A DNA stretch of 26,133 bases from a virus: IMG/VR virus record IMGVR_UViG_3300023094_000099, positions 1 to 26,133 of that record. The stretch is one strand, 5' to 3'. The notes beneath the pieces were generated by a model. That model searched no databases. It saw nothing but the letters and a program-made list of their open reading frames with translations, and was not told where the DNA came from. Below, one piece after another: positions 6,721 through 14,688 of this stretch. Position 1 is the first letter of the stretch; each line of letters begins with the position of its first letter. Both the position numbers and the translations under genes were made by a program.

Positions 6721-7424
6721 TCCAGGCCAATCACTGCACGAATATCGGCAACGTCTGCCCGGAGTTGTTTCACTGCAGCAACCAGCGGGACCGTGAGCCT
6801 GTCGTAGGCAATACCCGCGACGGTCCCAGCTGAGTCACGCGTGACGAACTCTCCGAACCCAAGCTCGTCAAGTTCCTCCGCTATGAACCCCACCTCTCGA
6901 GGGGCCGCATCACCCATAACTTCGACCGCCCCAATGAGGCGGAATGAACGCGGCACCATCTGGTCGATAAGGGTGAAGTCGACTTCATGCGTCTCGATGT
7001 CCTGCTTGAACCGCCGCGAAGACGGAGACAAGCCCATGCGGTTGTTCACGTCGATGTAGACCGCGTTGTAACCGATCGCCAAGACGCGACTCTTTACGTC
7101 CGACGAGACAATGCCAGGGTTGAGGTTTGCAACACCGCCCGCAGAAAACGTTCCCGCGACTGACGCGTTACCGCCTGCCGTGACTTCCCCACCGAAGTGG
7201 CCGAAACCCGTTGCGGTGACATTGCCGGTGTTGACGGCCGTGGAGAGGAGGTTGTCGATCTGTTCCTGTAGGTCCTCCACGAGCGCTCGGAGTTGCTTGA
7301 CAGCCTCTGCAGTCTGCGTCCCCGTGGGGCGCTCGAGCTCAGCCACACGATCCTTCAACGACTGCAGCACCTGCCGTAGTACGTCGAGGTCGTCCTTCGG
7401 TGGGGTGAAGTATCCGCCGGCCAT
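6717..7424 (-). CDS. tail fibre with C-terminal S74 intramolecular chaperone domain
   Basis: A 235-residue protein. Residues 10-60 form a heptad coiled coil (VLRQVLQSLKDRVAELERP, AVKQLRALVEDLQEQIDNLL). Gly-rich short repeats follow (GNVTATGFGHFGGEVTAGG), then the peptidase S74 / intramolecular chaperone domain from about 130: SPSSRRFKQDI, IDQMVPRSFRL, REVGFIAEELDELG, AYDRLTVPLVAAVKQL. The Ser135-Lys140 pair has the five-residue spacing of the self-cleaving dyad in endosialidase-type proteins. After trimerisation the domain would cut itself off. The ATG at 7424 shares one base with the upstream TGA (TGATG). This is a fibre or tip appendage; the short shaft makes it unusually compact. Confidence 0.87.
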   Translation of the reverse strand: MAGGYFTPPKDDLDVLRQVLQSLKDRVAELERPTGTQTAEAVKQLRALVEDLQEQIDNLLSTAVNTGNVTATGFGHFGGEVTAGGNASVAGTFSAGGVANLNPGIVSSDVKSRVLAIGYNAVYIDVNNRMGLSPSSRRFKQDIETHEVDFTLIDQMVPRSFRLIGAVEVMGDAAPREVGFIAEELDELGFGEFVTRDSAGTVAGIAYDRLTVPLVAAVKQLRADVADIRAVIGLD

Positions 7425-8581
7425 CAGGCGACCGTCGGCTGGAACGTCAGCTTGACCTTGTCGGACTTCTCCGACCCCGAGCGGGCCACGATGCGGGACC
7501 GGTAGGTCTTCGTCTCGAGGTAGGCGTTGTTGCGGACTTTGATTTTCGCGAAGTCGCCCACGTTGAAACCTCCGATCGAGGGGATACGGCTCATGTCGTG
7601 ATCGAATGAGAACGTCATGAGCGGCTGGTTGCCCTTCGTCGTCAACTCGTCCGCATAACCCTGCAGGGTCGGGGACTCCGAAACGGACGAGTGGGAAGCA
7701 TCGACGATCTGCATCAGCGGGAATCCCGCATTGAGCAGTGTCGGGTCGTCCGACTGGGCGATGAGCACCTCATCACTTGTCCGGCCGCCCGATGCGAAGG
7801 CTTGTGAACCAAGATTCGAGCCGTCAACGACGATCTGGAAGTCAGACACCGACGACCGCGACAGGCCAACATTGAATACTGGTTCGATCGGACCGACCAG
7901 CAACGGCTGATCCGGTGTGCCGATCATCATCAGCCATTCAATTCCGAGCTTGTCCGACGTGTATCGGGGAACAAACTTGATGTCCGGCCCGCCATCGACG
8001 GCAGTCAACTGCGATAGACGTTCCCCGACGGATGCCAGGTCGGAGCCCTTGTAGGTGCGCTCCTGATCGCCGGGGATTTCCGCAGGGAGCACCACCGGAA
8101 CGTTCCCTGACGGCCACGACAGGGCCTGCGCGACGATCGCCCGGGCAATGCCCTGCAGCGACTTGCTGGTGTCCACCGGCCACGGATCATCCGGGTCGAC
8201 CGAAACCTTCATGTAGCGGGTGTCAGTTGTCTTGTCGGACGGCAGCCGTCCGGCCAGGATCGGCAGGACAAGACGGTCATCGAAGTGCGACCACATGCCA
8301 TCCGCCGAGATAGTGAGCAGTTCACCATCATCAGAGAACTGATGCCCTGCGATAGGGCCAGCCTGGAGAACTACGTTGCCCTCCACCGCGGCGAGAAAGG
8401 ATTTCTTCACGGTGGCGCTGTTCTTTAGGTTCAACCGCGAAATGGCGGGGTCGCCGAGCGGTACCGTGCAGGAAACATCGCCTGAGCCGTTCAGTACCTC
8501 AGACCATGATCCGGATACCACATCGGGGATCGTCTGGATGCGGCGACCGTCGAGCATGTTGCCGATGATGAACTTCGTCAC
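7424..8581 (-). CDS. minor tail protein, Gp37-like (385 aa)
   Basis: The GTG at 8581 is chosen because it overlaps the upstream TGA as GTGA and is preceded by GGGATGG. The longer frame from 8686 would overlap the upstream gene by over 100 bases. The protein begins VTKFIIGNMLDGRRIQTIPDV. It includes GSWSEVLNGSGDVSCTVPL, QGIARAIVAQAL and a C-terminal hub-like region (VGDFAKIKVRNNAYLETKTYRSRIVARS). This matches the ReqiPepy6 Gp37-like family of siphovirus tail proteins that usually follows the Dit homologue, and is probably the tail hub (Tal-like) protein. No catalytic motif is visible. Confidence 0.85.
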   Translation of the reverse strand: MTKFIIGNMLDGRRIQTIPDVVSGSWSEVLNGSGDVSCTVPLGDPAISRLNLKNSATVKKSFLAAVEGNVVLQAGPIAGHQFSDDGELLTISADGMWSHFDDRLVLPILAGRLPSDKTTDTRYMKVSVDPDDPWPVDTSKSLQGIARAIVAQALSWPSGNVPVVLPAEIPGDQERTYKGSDLASVGERLSQLTAVDGGPDIKFVPRYTSDKLGIEWLMMIGTPDQPLLVGPIEPVFNVGLSRSSVSDFQIVVDGSNLGSQAFASGGRTSDEVLIAQSDDPTLLNAGFPLMQIVDASHSSVSESPTLQGYADELTTKGNQPLMTFSFDHDMSRIPSIGGFNVGDFAKIKVRNNAYLETKTYRSRIVARSGSEKSDKVKLTFQPTVA

Positions 8582-9435
8582 CAGGAACCATCCCAACTCG
8601 AAACCGTCATGAGCGGTAAACCCGTGGACCCGCCGATCGCGTTGAGTTGCAGCGTCGCGGACCCCTTCGCCGGGATGGCGAACCACTCATCCCGCGTCAG
8701 GTAAGTGCTGGAATCCGAAACACCGTCGATGAGTACCTCACCGGTCCGCGAATCCAACTGGACGAACGTCCCCAACGGGACGACACGGTCATAGCGGAGC
8801 ACCTGCCCGGTTTCCAACCACTGGATGAAGAACCCGGAATCGAGACCACCCGTGATAGAGAACACAGGCCACACATCAGCATGCCCGGTGTTCACCACAG
8901 ACACACGCCCCAGAGCGCCGAGCGCACCGTAGAACAGCGTCCCGCCAGCACCACCAGCGAAAAGGTTGTACTCCAGCCCGCCACCCGCCGTCGACAGACC
9001 AGTCGAATACGTTTTCGCCGGCCCGTACTTCACCGGATCGGGAGCCACAAACGTGATCACGTAATCGGCCAAACCATTCACCAACTGGGTGAGAGTCGAA
9101 CCATCTCCGTACAGAATCACCTGAGCACTAGCCGTGCCGCCCGGGTCCGTCACAGTCAGGGTCGTGGGCGCACCATCGGCCAGCAGCGCAGCAAGTGCGT
9201 CGTACTGGTCATAGGTTTCCGCATCCTCACCAGTGCCTGTGTACCGGCCAGCGAGAGTGATCGGCCGAGCTCCACGAAGGAACTTCGACACCCCAAACAT
9301 CCCATCGGAATTCGCCCGATCCTGAAGTTGCGTCTTCACGGGCGGGCTTCCCCGCCACCCATCGAAGGAAGTAATTCCGAAACGGATGACGGGGTCAGAC
9401 GAGAACGTGATTCCGCCCACGGTTGCTGAGATCAT
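8578..9435 (-). CDS. distal tail (Dit-like) protein
   Basis: A 285-residue protein directly after the tape measure, the classical Dit position. Sequence features fit Dit: the N-terminal ISATVGGITFSSDPVIRFGITSFDGW, a central GARPITLAGRYTGTGEDAETYDQYDALAALL, and a C-terminal galectin-like part with NTGHADVWPVFSITGG and TGEVLIDG. Dit forms the hexameric ring joining tail tube and baseplate. The ATG at 9435 overlaps the tape measure stop as ATGA, and its stop overlaps the next gene as GTGA. Confidence 0.85.
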   Translation of the reverse strand: MISATVGGITFSSDPVIRFGITSFDGWRGSPPVKTQLQDRANSDGMFGVSKFLRGARPITLAGRYTGTGEDAETYDQYDALAALLADGAPTTLTVTDPGGTASAQVILYGDGSTLTQLVNGLADYVITFVAPDPVKYGPAKTYSTGLSTAGGGLEYNLFAGGAGGTLFYGALGALGRVSVVNTGHADVWPVFSITGGLDSGFFIQWLETGQVLRYDRVVPLGTFVQLDSRTGEVLIDGVSDSSTYLTRDEWFAIPAKGSATLQLNAIGGSTGLPLMTVSSWDGSW

Positions 9436-12317
9436 TTCCGAAACCTCAATCTCGCCGCGAGCCCCTGAGTGACGATTCCCGCCGCCAGGGACGGGTCATC
9501 AGTGGAGACGTACATGTTCCCGGTCCACGCAGGCGCCGCAGTAGATGACGCCGCCGCATACCCGCCGCCGTACGACGGGCGGGCGTACTGCGGCTGCACA
9601 AAACCACCACCCGCATAACCACGGATCACACCGCCGGCGTTCATGTACTCGAGCGCTGCACGGTTTGCTGGGATCTGCGCCTGAGCGGTCCGGGTGATGA
9701 ACTCGCCGGACGCCACTGTCGCCACCATGTTGTCCCTATGGGACGGTGCCCCGGGGACCATGCCGCCTGAAGCGAAGGCCATGTTGCCGAGCGACGGAAT
9801 CAGCGCACCACCGGGACCAGACCCGGTGATGTTGAGTCGGATCTTGCGACCGTCGTTCCGGGTCACGAATGCGTCGATCTCCGCGTTGGCCTGAGCGGTC
9901 GCGACGATCAGCGCGATCTGCTTCTCCGTCGGGATGGCAGCCACCCGGTCGGCGAGCGCCTTTGCAGCGTCCGCGTTCCCGGTGATTGCCAACGCGTTGT
10001 TGTACACCGCGTCGTAGTTCGCCTTCAGCGACGCCGTGTACTGGTCAGCGGTACCACCAGCGTCCAACTGTGCTTGCGCAGCCTGCTGCCCGCTCGCAGC
10101 GAGATCAGACAGCATCTTCACGTTCGCAGAACCGGCAGCGGTCGACTCATCCAGGGTGTGCTGGAATGCCTCAACACCAGTCCGCGCCTTCCCCGTTTCG
10201 GGGTCGATGTCGGCGATGGTGTCCTTCACGTCCTGCAGCGACTTCTGGTAGTCAGCGTTGGCCGAGATCGCGTCCTGGTTCTTGCCATTGATCGCGTTCA
10301 TCGAATCGATCAGCCGCCGCACAGCGTCGTTCGTCTCATCCGCGGCGCCCGACGTCTTCAGATATGCCTCGGCAGCCTGAATGGCCGGCGGCTTGGCATC
10401 ACCCATCGCCAGCCGCAGTAGATTCGTGTTGTTCGCAGCCTCGTTCGAGGAAGTGACGTTGATGCCCAAGGCGCTGGCCTGCTGCACCAGCGCGTCTCGG
10501 TACGGCCCCATCTGGTTCAACAGCTGGATCTGCTGCTTCCGATTCAGGTCGTACTCATCCGTGATCGAGCGGAACGCATCCTGCGCTTTCGGCAGGTCCG
10601 TCGACGCAGTGACCGCCAACTGCTTGCCCAAATCCGACAGGCCACTGATTGCGGCACGGTTGCCAACCGACAGGTTCAGCCAGCCACCGAACCCGTTGTC
10701 TGCGTCAGTCGCTTTCTGCAGAAGACCCGGCAGGTCCTTCAGCTCATTCTTCAGATCGCCGTAGAAGTTCTTCGAGAGTCCATTCTGTGCAACGGCGCTT
10801 TTGAGCAGCGCTGTGCCCGTGGCGGCCGTGGCGATGTTGTTCTGGAACTCTTCCGCAGAGGTCGCGCCTTTGTTCAGTTCATCAACGAAAAAGTGCGTAC
10901 TGATCGCTGCTGCCGCAAGCGCCAATCCCCACGGGCCCGTCAGAAAACGAGCGGTCTTTGTGAGCGCTGATCCGGCCTTACCAACGCCGCCTTCGATGCG
11001 TGCCGCACCGCTGGCAACACCCGGCATAGTGGAGTCTTTCAACACCTCGAGCCCAGCGGAAAACTGGGCAAGCTTTGGCACCCCTACGAGGAATGCGCCA
11101 CCAGCCAACGCAGTAGCTGCCGCCACAGCGCCCAGCGCAAGTGCAGTGCCCTGCACGACTGGGGGCGCGTCGCCAAATGCGTTCACCGCCAGCGTTGCGG
11201 TCTGGACAATGCCGCGGAGCACATCGTTCGCCGCAGAGCCGCTCTTGATCAGGGCGGTATCGAAGGACCCGCCGAGCTGCTCAAGGTCACCGTTCAGGTT
11301 GTTCAGCTTCAGGCGCGCGGTCTCCGCGGCGTAGCCGCTGTCGTTGACCTTCTGGTTCCACAGGTTGATGCCTGATGCGCCGTTCGCGTAAAGCACCGAT
11401 GCGGAACGGACAGCATCCGTACCGAAGATCGTTGCGAGCGCCGAGTTGCGCTGCTCATCCGTCAGCCCGCCGAGCTTGGTCTTCAACTGGTCAGCAATGC
11501 CAGCGAACGACAGCATCTTGCCGGACGAGTCGTACACATTGATGCCGTACTGGTCCATCACCGCGGCAGCCTTTGCCGACGGCGACTCGAGTGCGAGGAT
11601 CGCAGTCTTCAGCGACGTGCCCGCATCCGAACCCTTCAGCCCGGCCGAAGCGAACGCAGCCAGAACACCAGTGGTCTCCTCAATCGAGAAACCCGCCTGC
11701 GAAGCAACGAGACCACCCTGGTTCAGGGCCTGCGACAGGTCTTCGACAGAACCCTGCGCCTTGCCTGCACCAGCGGCGAGGAGGTCGGCAACGTGCGGAA
11801 CATCCTTGCCCTCAAGCTTGAACTGAGTCAGCTCCGTGGCAGCGATCTGCGCTGCATCCGCGACATCCAGACCGCCAGCAGAGGCAAGCGACAATGCGCC
11901 GTCAAGGGCTCCGCCGAGGATATCCGCAGTCGACAGCCCCGCCTTCGCGAGCTCATCGATCGCGTGGGCAGCCTCAGTCGCAGAGAACACCGTCCTTGCA
12001 CCGGCTTCGATCGCTGCATCCCGCAGCTTGTTCATGTTCGCTTCGGAGTCGTGCGTGGACGCCTGAACCTCGGACATGGCCTGGTCGAACTCGGCATACT
12101 TCTTGATCGCCAGACCGACACCCGCAGCCGCCAGGGCCCCCATCGCGAGAAGTCCGACACCGAGCTGCGTCATTGCCTGGTTCTGGGCCTCAAACGAAGC
12201 CTTAGCATCGGCAGCCGTCTTGGTGGTCTTATTCGTCTCCCGCTGCGCCTGCTGCATACCGGCGATGTAGTTCGCGACCTGAGCCTGGAGAGTGATCTTT
12301 ACGACGCGATCGGCCAA
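9432..12317 (-). CDS. tape measure protein (TP901 family)
   Basis: A 961-residue protein, the longest gene here. The N-terminus has VVKITLQAQVANYIAGMQQAQRE followed by a hydrophobic helix (LGVGLLAMGALAAAGVGLAI), then the TP901 core (KYAEFDQAMSEVQAST, GARTVFSATEAAHAIDELAKAGLS, LAAFASAGLKGSDAGTSLKTA). A further hydrophobic stretch (VVQGTALALGAVAAATALAGGAFLVGV) and long Ala-rich helical parts follow. It determines tail length and is ejected into the host. The start is TTG: an in-frame TAG lies 12 codons upstream with no ATG or GTG between, and GAGGTG precedes the TTG by four bases. The rare start may lower its yield. The C-terminus is Gly/Tyr-rich. Confidence 0.95.
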   Translation of the reverse strand: MADRVVKITLQAQVANYIAGMQQAQRETNKTTKTAADAKASFEAQNQAMTQLGVGLLAMGALAAAGVGLAIKKYAEFDQAMSEVQASTHDSEANMNKLRDAAIEAGARTVFSATEAAHAIDELAKAGLSTADILGGALDGALSLASAGGLDVADAAQIAATELTQFKLEGKDVPHVADLLAAGAGKAQGSVEDLSQALNQGGLVASQAGFSIEETTGVLAAFASAGLKGSDAGTSLKTAILALESPSAKAAAVMDQYGINVYDSSGKMLSFAGIADQLKTKLGGLTDEQRNSALATIFGTDAVRSASVLYANGASGINLWNQKVNDSGYAAETARLKLNNLNGDLEQLGGSFDTALIKSGSAANDVLRGIVQTATLAVNAFGDAPPVVQGTALALGAVAAATALAGGAFLVGVPKLAQFSAGLEVLKDSTMPGVASGAARIEGGVGKAGSALTKTARFLTGPWGLALAAAAISTHFFVDELNKGATSAEEFQNNIATAATGTALLKSAVAQNGLSKNFYGDLKNELKDLPGLLQKATDADNGFGGWLNLSVGNRAAISGLSDLGKQLAVTASTDLPKAQDAFRSITDEYDLNRKQQIQLLNQMGPYRDALVQQASALGINVTSSNEAANNTNLLRLAMGDAKPPAIQAAEAYLKTSGAADETNDAVRRLIDSMNAINGKNQDAISANADYQKSLQDVKDTIADIDPETGKARTGVEAFQHTLDESTAAGSANVKMLSDLAASGQQAAQAQLDAGGTADQYTASLKANYDAVYNNALAITGNADAAKALADRVAAIPTEKQIALIVATAQANAEIDAFVTRNDGRKIRLNITGSGPGGALIPSLGNMAFASGGMVPGAPSHRDNMVATVASGEFITRTAQAQIPANRAALEYMNAGGVIRGYAGGGFVQPQYARPSYGGGYAAASSTAAPAWTGNMYVSTDDPSLAAGIVTQGLAARLRFRK

Positions 12318-12348
12318 GGGGCACCTCGTCTCGTCGTATGAAGTTGGC

Positions 12349-12354
12349 TACGCT
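12349..12354 (+). promoter_or_regulatory. putative -10 hexamer for a leaderless plus-strand transcript
   Basis: TACGCT fits TANNNT and lies exactly six bases before ATG 12361, the same spacing as at 6145-6157. No ribosome site is present between it and the ATG. It lies in the 43-base gap between the divergent starts of the tape measure and the small membrane gene. Confidence 0.42.
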
Positions 12355-12360
12355 CAGCGC

Positions 12361-12546
12361 ATGGGGAAAACTCAGCAGACGTCGACCGTGCTCGTGGGAA
12401 CTTCGGCACTGCTCGTCGTCGTAGGACTGATCTGGGTGGTGGTCGGATTCGCGTCAGAGAACAGCTGGTTCGGCGTGATCCTGATGGGGCTCGGAGTCGT
12501 GATCGGCGTAACCGGCTGGGTCATGTCTCATCGGCGGCGGAACTAG
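12361..12546 (+). CDS. small two-helix membrane protein on opposite strand (moron candidate)
   Basis: A 61-residue protein starting MGKTQQTSTV. It is almost entirely membrane-spanning, with helices at about 10-30 (LVGTSALLVVVGLIWVVVGF) and 36-55 (WFGVILMGLGVVIGVTGW), ending in a basic tail SHRRRN. The start has no Shine-Dalgarno but has a TANNNT hexamer six bases upstream. It fills the otherwise empty 200 bases between the tape measure start and the chaperone stop, and its 3' end overlaps the chaperone end by 26 bases in convergent orientation. A membrane protein here could act in superinfection exclusion or host physiology. A chance frame is less likely given the strong membrane pattern and fit to the gap. 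Confidence 0.65.
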   Translation: MGKTQQTSTVLVGTSALLVVVGLIWVVVGFASENSWFGVILMGLGVVIGVTGWVMSHRRRN

Positions 12547-12988
12547 CAGCCGGGTTCTCGTAGGTCTTCTTCTCGACCGTCCAGAACAAACCGTTGAGGT
12601 TGGCGTTGTCGCCCTGCTCCTTGCGGAACGCGTCCTCAGCGTCCAGGCGGGATTTGTCAGCCCAGTTCGTGAACGGCCCCCGAGCGATGAACCGAACGAT
12701 CTCGGGAGAGTCGTAGTTCGTCGGGTTCGCGGCGTTCGACGTCGCTTCCTCGAAGGGGATGCCGTTCGAATCCAACATCTGCTGGTAGTTGCGCATGGCC
12801 AGGAGCAGGTCCAGTTGCTCGACGTTGAACGGGCTCTCGGTCGTGGTGATTGACGCAACCAAGCGCCCGGCACTGTCGTACTCGTACTCGGTGAGCTTCG
12901 TCGGCGCCCATCCCGAGAGGACGCGCGGGGCGACTCCGAGATGCAGCGCCAGTGAGAGTTCGTCCCTCAGTCGAGGGGAAGACCCAAT
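12521..12988 (-). CDS. tail assembly chaperone, -1 frameshift extension
   Basis: This is the second reading frame of the chaperone pair, translated after a -1 slip on the A run. From the slip it reads IGSSPRLRDELSLALHLGV, then VLSGWAPTKLTEYEYDSAGRLVASITTTE, and continues through VEQLDLLLAMRNYQQ to the stop at 12521. The motif TEYEYDSAGRL is characteristic of the C-terminal half of actinobacteriophage chaperones. It adds 155 residues to the 200 residues read before the slip, giving a fusion of about 355. Without frameshifting there is only an internal TTG at 12862 and no ribosome site. The fusion (gpGT-like) binds the tape measure and recruits tail tube subunits. Confidence 0.85.
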   Translation of the reverse strand: MGSSPRLRDELSLALHLGVAPRVLSGWAPTKLTEYEYDSAGRLVASITTTESPFNVEQLDLLLAMRNYQQMLDSNGIPFEEATSNAANPTNYDSPEIVRFIARGPFTNWADKSRLDAEDAFRKEQGDNANLNGLFWTVEKKTYENPAASSAADET

Positions 12989-13587
12989 TTTTTTTTGAGC
13001 GCGAGCAGGTTCGTGGTGGGCTCGGCCACGTTCAGCGAGTACACCGCGGACTCGATGCGGGACTGCTCAGCACCAGAGATCACACTGAACAGGTCGTCCC
13101 ACTCGTTGATGCCCGGGTTGTCTTTCGTCGGGGCCACGTACTGGAGTGGGAGAACTTCTTCGCCCTCTACTCGGCCCGCGTAGATCTGCCCCTGCTGGTC
13201 GGTGTACGCCGCTGCGAGCTTGGCCGCCTGCTGCATGTTGTAGCCGTACCCGAAGGTCGGATCGGACTCCATCGGAACGCCCAGCCTTGCAGGGCAGTGG
13301 GACTGGATGTTCGCCCACGCTTCTCCCGGGAGTCGGAAGAACCGGAGAGTGACGATCGAGTCCCGAGACTCCGCAATCAGCGCATCGAGCTTGTCCTGCA
13401 GGTCTGCTGCCTCGGGGTCCGCGCCGCCGGCGAGACGGTGGTCGCCATCGCTGCGACGCTTCACGTCATCGAGCGACGCCTGGAGATCAGCTCGCATCTC
13501 TGCGAGGTCGCCGTCTAGGAGAACGTCGACGTCCTCGTGCTTGCGGGGCGCTGCTTTTGCTGCTGCCAGCTTGTCGCTGAAACTCAT
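12967..13587 (-). CDS. tail assembly chaperone, zero-frame product (gpG-like)
   Basis: A 206-residue protein with a strong ribosome site (GGTGGAGG) before ATG 13587. It starts MSFSDKLAAAKAAPRKHEDV, with a charged helical N-terminus and a conserved middle section (IVTLRFFRLPGEAWANIQSHCPAR, YNMQQAAKLAAAY, EWDDLFSVISGAEQSRIESAVYSLN). It lies between the major tail protein and the tape measure, as expected. The zero frame ends six codons after the slippery A run (KKKLGLPLD), as is usual for this family. The short form is made in excess over the frameshift product in well-studied phages. It does not become part of the mature tail. Confidence 0.9.
   Translation of the reverse strand: MSFSDKLAAAKAAPRKHEDVDVLLDGDLAEMRADLQASLDDVKRRSDGDHRLAGGADPEAADLQDKLDALIAESRDSIVTLRFFRLPGEAWANIQSHCPARLGVPMESDPTFGYGYNMQQAAKLAAAYTDQQGQIYAGRVEGEEVLPLQYVAPTKDNPGINEWDDLFSVISGAEQSRIESAVYSLNVAEPTTNLLALKKKLGLPLD
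12988..12996 (-). promoter_or_regulatory. slippery sequence for programmed -1 frameshift
   Basis: Nine consecutive A on the minus strand, read as Lys-Lys-Lys in the zero frame. A AAA AAA supplies a perfect X XXY YYZ site with re-pairing in -1. The downstream -1 frame is open for 156 codons to 12521 and encodes a recognisable chaperone C-half. No obvious stimulatory structure was identified. Confidence 0.85.
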
Positions 13588-13623
13588 GATTTACCTCCAC
13601 CGTGTCCACCGTGAGAAGAAGAT

Positions 13624-13658
13624 CCTGTGCGGTCGGCCGGTGGAACCGACCGCACAGG
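13624..13658 (-). terminator. strong hairpin after the major tail protein gene
   Basis: A perfect 13-bp inverted repeat (13624-13636 with 13646-13658, 9-base loop) begins five bases after the TAA of the major tail protein. On the minus strand it is followed by ATCTTCTTCTC. It could act as a partial terminator or a 3' stabiliser, keeping major tail mRNA above chaperone mRNA. Confidence 0.65.
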
Positions 13659-13663
13659 GGTTG

Positions 13664-14182
13664 TTACGCGACGAGCGCGACCAGATCGCCGAGCGACTCC
13701 ATCGCCACCGGCTGGATCAGGGAGAACTTCCCCGTGCCATCGGTGGGGCCGGGGGCCTGCTTGCCGAGGTTCACATTGATCACGCGAACCTTCTGCGCGG
13801 CGACGGCGAGCGTCGTCTGCGGGATGTTGCGTCGCTCGATGAACTGGAACGCGCCGCCCGCGGCCAGGACGGCAGCAGCCGACCCTGCGACATCGGGAGT
13901 GTCGACGTAGTTCAGGTCCGCGAGGGCAGGCGTGATCTTCCCGAGCGACTCGCGCACCTGCGGGGACGTGAGGCGCTCGTCGGTGGGCTTCTCCTGCGGC
14001 GCGGTGAGCGCCCACCCACCAGTGAGGAAGGAGTACGTGACACGGAACGCCGTCACGCCGCCAAGCAGCGCGACAGACGGGGCGGTCTGCGAGATCGTCC
14101 GTCCGGGGATCGCCCAGATCGTCAGGTTGCCGGACTGGTCGACCGCCGGGGGTCCACCAAATGCTTCTGCGACATCAGCCAT
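13664..14182 (-). CDS. major tail (tube) protein
   Basis: A 172-residue protein starting MADVAEAFGGPPAVDQSG with AAAGGAA upstream. The pattern (NLTIWAIPGRTISQTAPSVALLGG, TAFRVTYSFLTGGWALTAPQEKPTDERL, VRVINVNLGKQAPGPTDGTGKFSLIQ) is a beta-rich tube protein. Its position between the tail terminator and the chaperones is diagnostic. It polymerises into stacked hexameric rings around the tape measure. It is short for the class and shows no added Ig domain. It is flanked by hairpins on both sides, consistent with separate expression control. Confidence 0.87.
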   Translation of the reverse strand: MADVAEAFGGPPAVDQSGNLTIWAIPGRTISQTAPSVALLGGVTAFRVTYSFLTGGWALTAPQEKPTDERLTSPQVRESLGKITPALADLNYVDTPDVAGSAAAVLAAGGAFQFIERRNIPQTTLAVAAQKVRVINVNLGKQAPGPTDGTGKFSLIQPVAMESLGDLVALVA

Positions 14183-14200
14183 GGGGTTATTCCTTTCGTT

Positions 14201-14260
14201 CCCCGGTGGCCGGGGCTCAGGTTTCCGGGCATGCCGGAATCACCGATCGGTCGACCGGTG
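14201..14260 (-). repeat. three short hairpins upstream of the major tail gene
   Basis: Three inverted repeats fill the 95-base gap before the major tail protein: 14201-14206 with 14210-14215 (6 bp, 3-base loop), 14223-14228 with 14234-14239 (6 bp), and 14241-14245 with 14256-14260 (5 bp). The first lies just ahead of the ribosome site. They may form the 5' end of a processed or attenuated major tail mRNA. Confidence 0.5.
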
Positions 14261-14277
14261 AAGAGAGAGGGCGCGGA

Positions 14278-14688
14278 TTACGCGCGGTTGGACCGGAACG
14301 TGATGTACACGTCGCAGTAAAGGAGCGGCGGTGTCACGCTGTAGTCGGGCTCGACATCGCTGTCATCCTCGATTCGGATGGGCGAGCAGAGGCGGCCGGC
14401 GGCAGTCACGACGTAGCCGGACAGTTGGTTGCGGACCTTCGCCAGGAGCAGCATGATCCCGTCGGTGTTGATGCTCACCGCTCGGATCCGCCACTCGAAC
14501 TCGACGTCCGAATCTGGGGACTGAGCGGCAGACAGGCGGTCATCGTCCGCGTCACCAGCACCAGGGAACAGCAGCAGATACGTCTCTCGGAGCAACTTCC
14601 CGTTGGCATCTTGCCGGACTGCGTCGTAAACCTTCACCGCCGGATCCGCGGTCAGTCGAGACTTCACATCCGTGTACTCAGCGATCAC
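14278..14688 (-). CDS. tail terminator-like protein
   Basis: A 136-residue protein. The start is GTG 14688, overlapping the upstream TGA as GTGA. It contains VKSRLTADPAVKVYDAVRQDANGKLLRETYLLLFPG and FEWRIRAVSINTDGIMLLLAKVRNQLSGY, then a beta end (LLYCDVYITFRS). Gene order (gp10-like protein before, major tail protein after) and length fit the tail terminator, which caps the tail tube and joins it to the neck. Sequence-level similarity is only moderate to my eye, so context carries most weight. Confidence 0.75.
   Translation of the reverse strand: MIAEYTDVKSRLTADPAVKVYDAVRQDANGKLLRETYLLLFPGAGDADDDRLSAAQSPDSDVEFEWRIRAVSINTDGIMLLLAKVRNQLSGYVVTAAGRLCSPIRIEDDSDVEPDYSVTPPLLYCDVYITFRSNRA

Noticed and set aside
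13307-14320. 337-codon plus-strand frame across the tail protein and chaperone genes
   Set aside because: It crosses recognised minus-strand genes and the hairpin at 13624-13658, with no ribosome site or recognisable motif.
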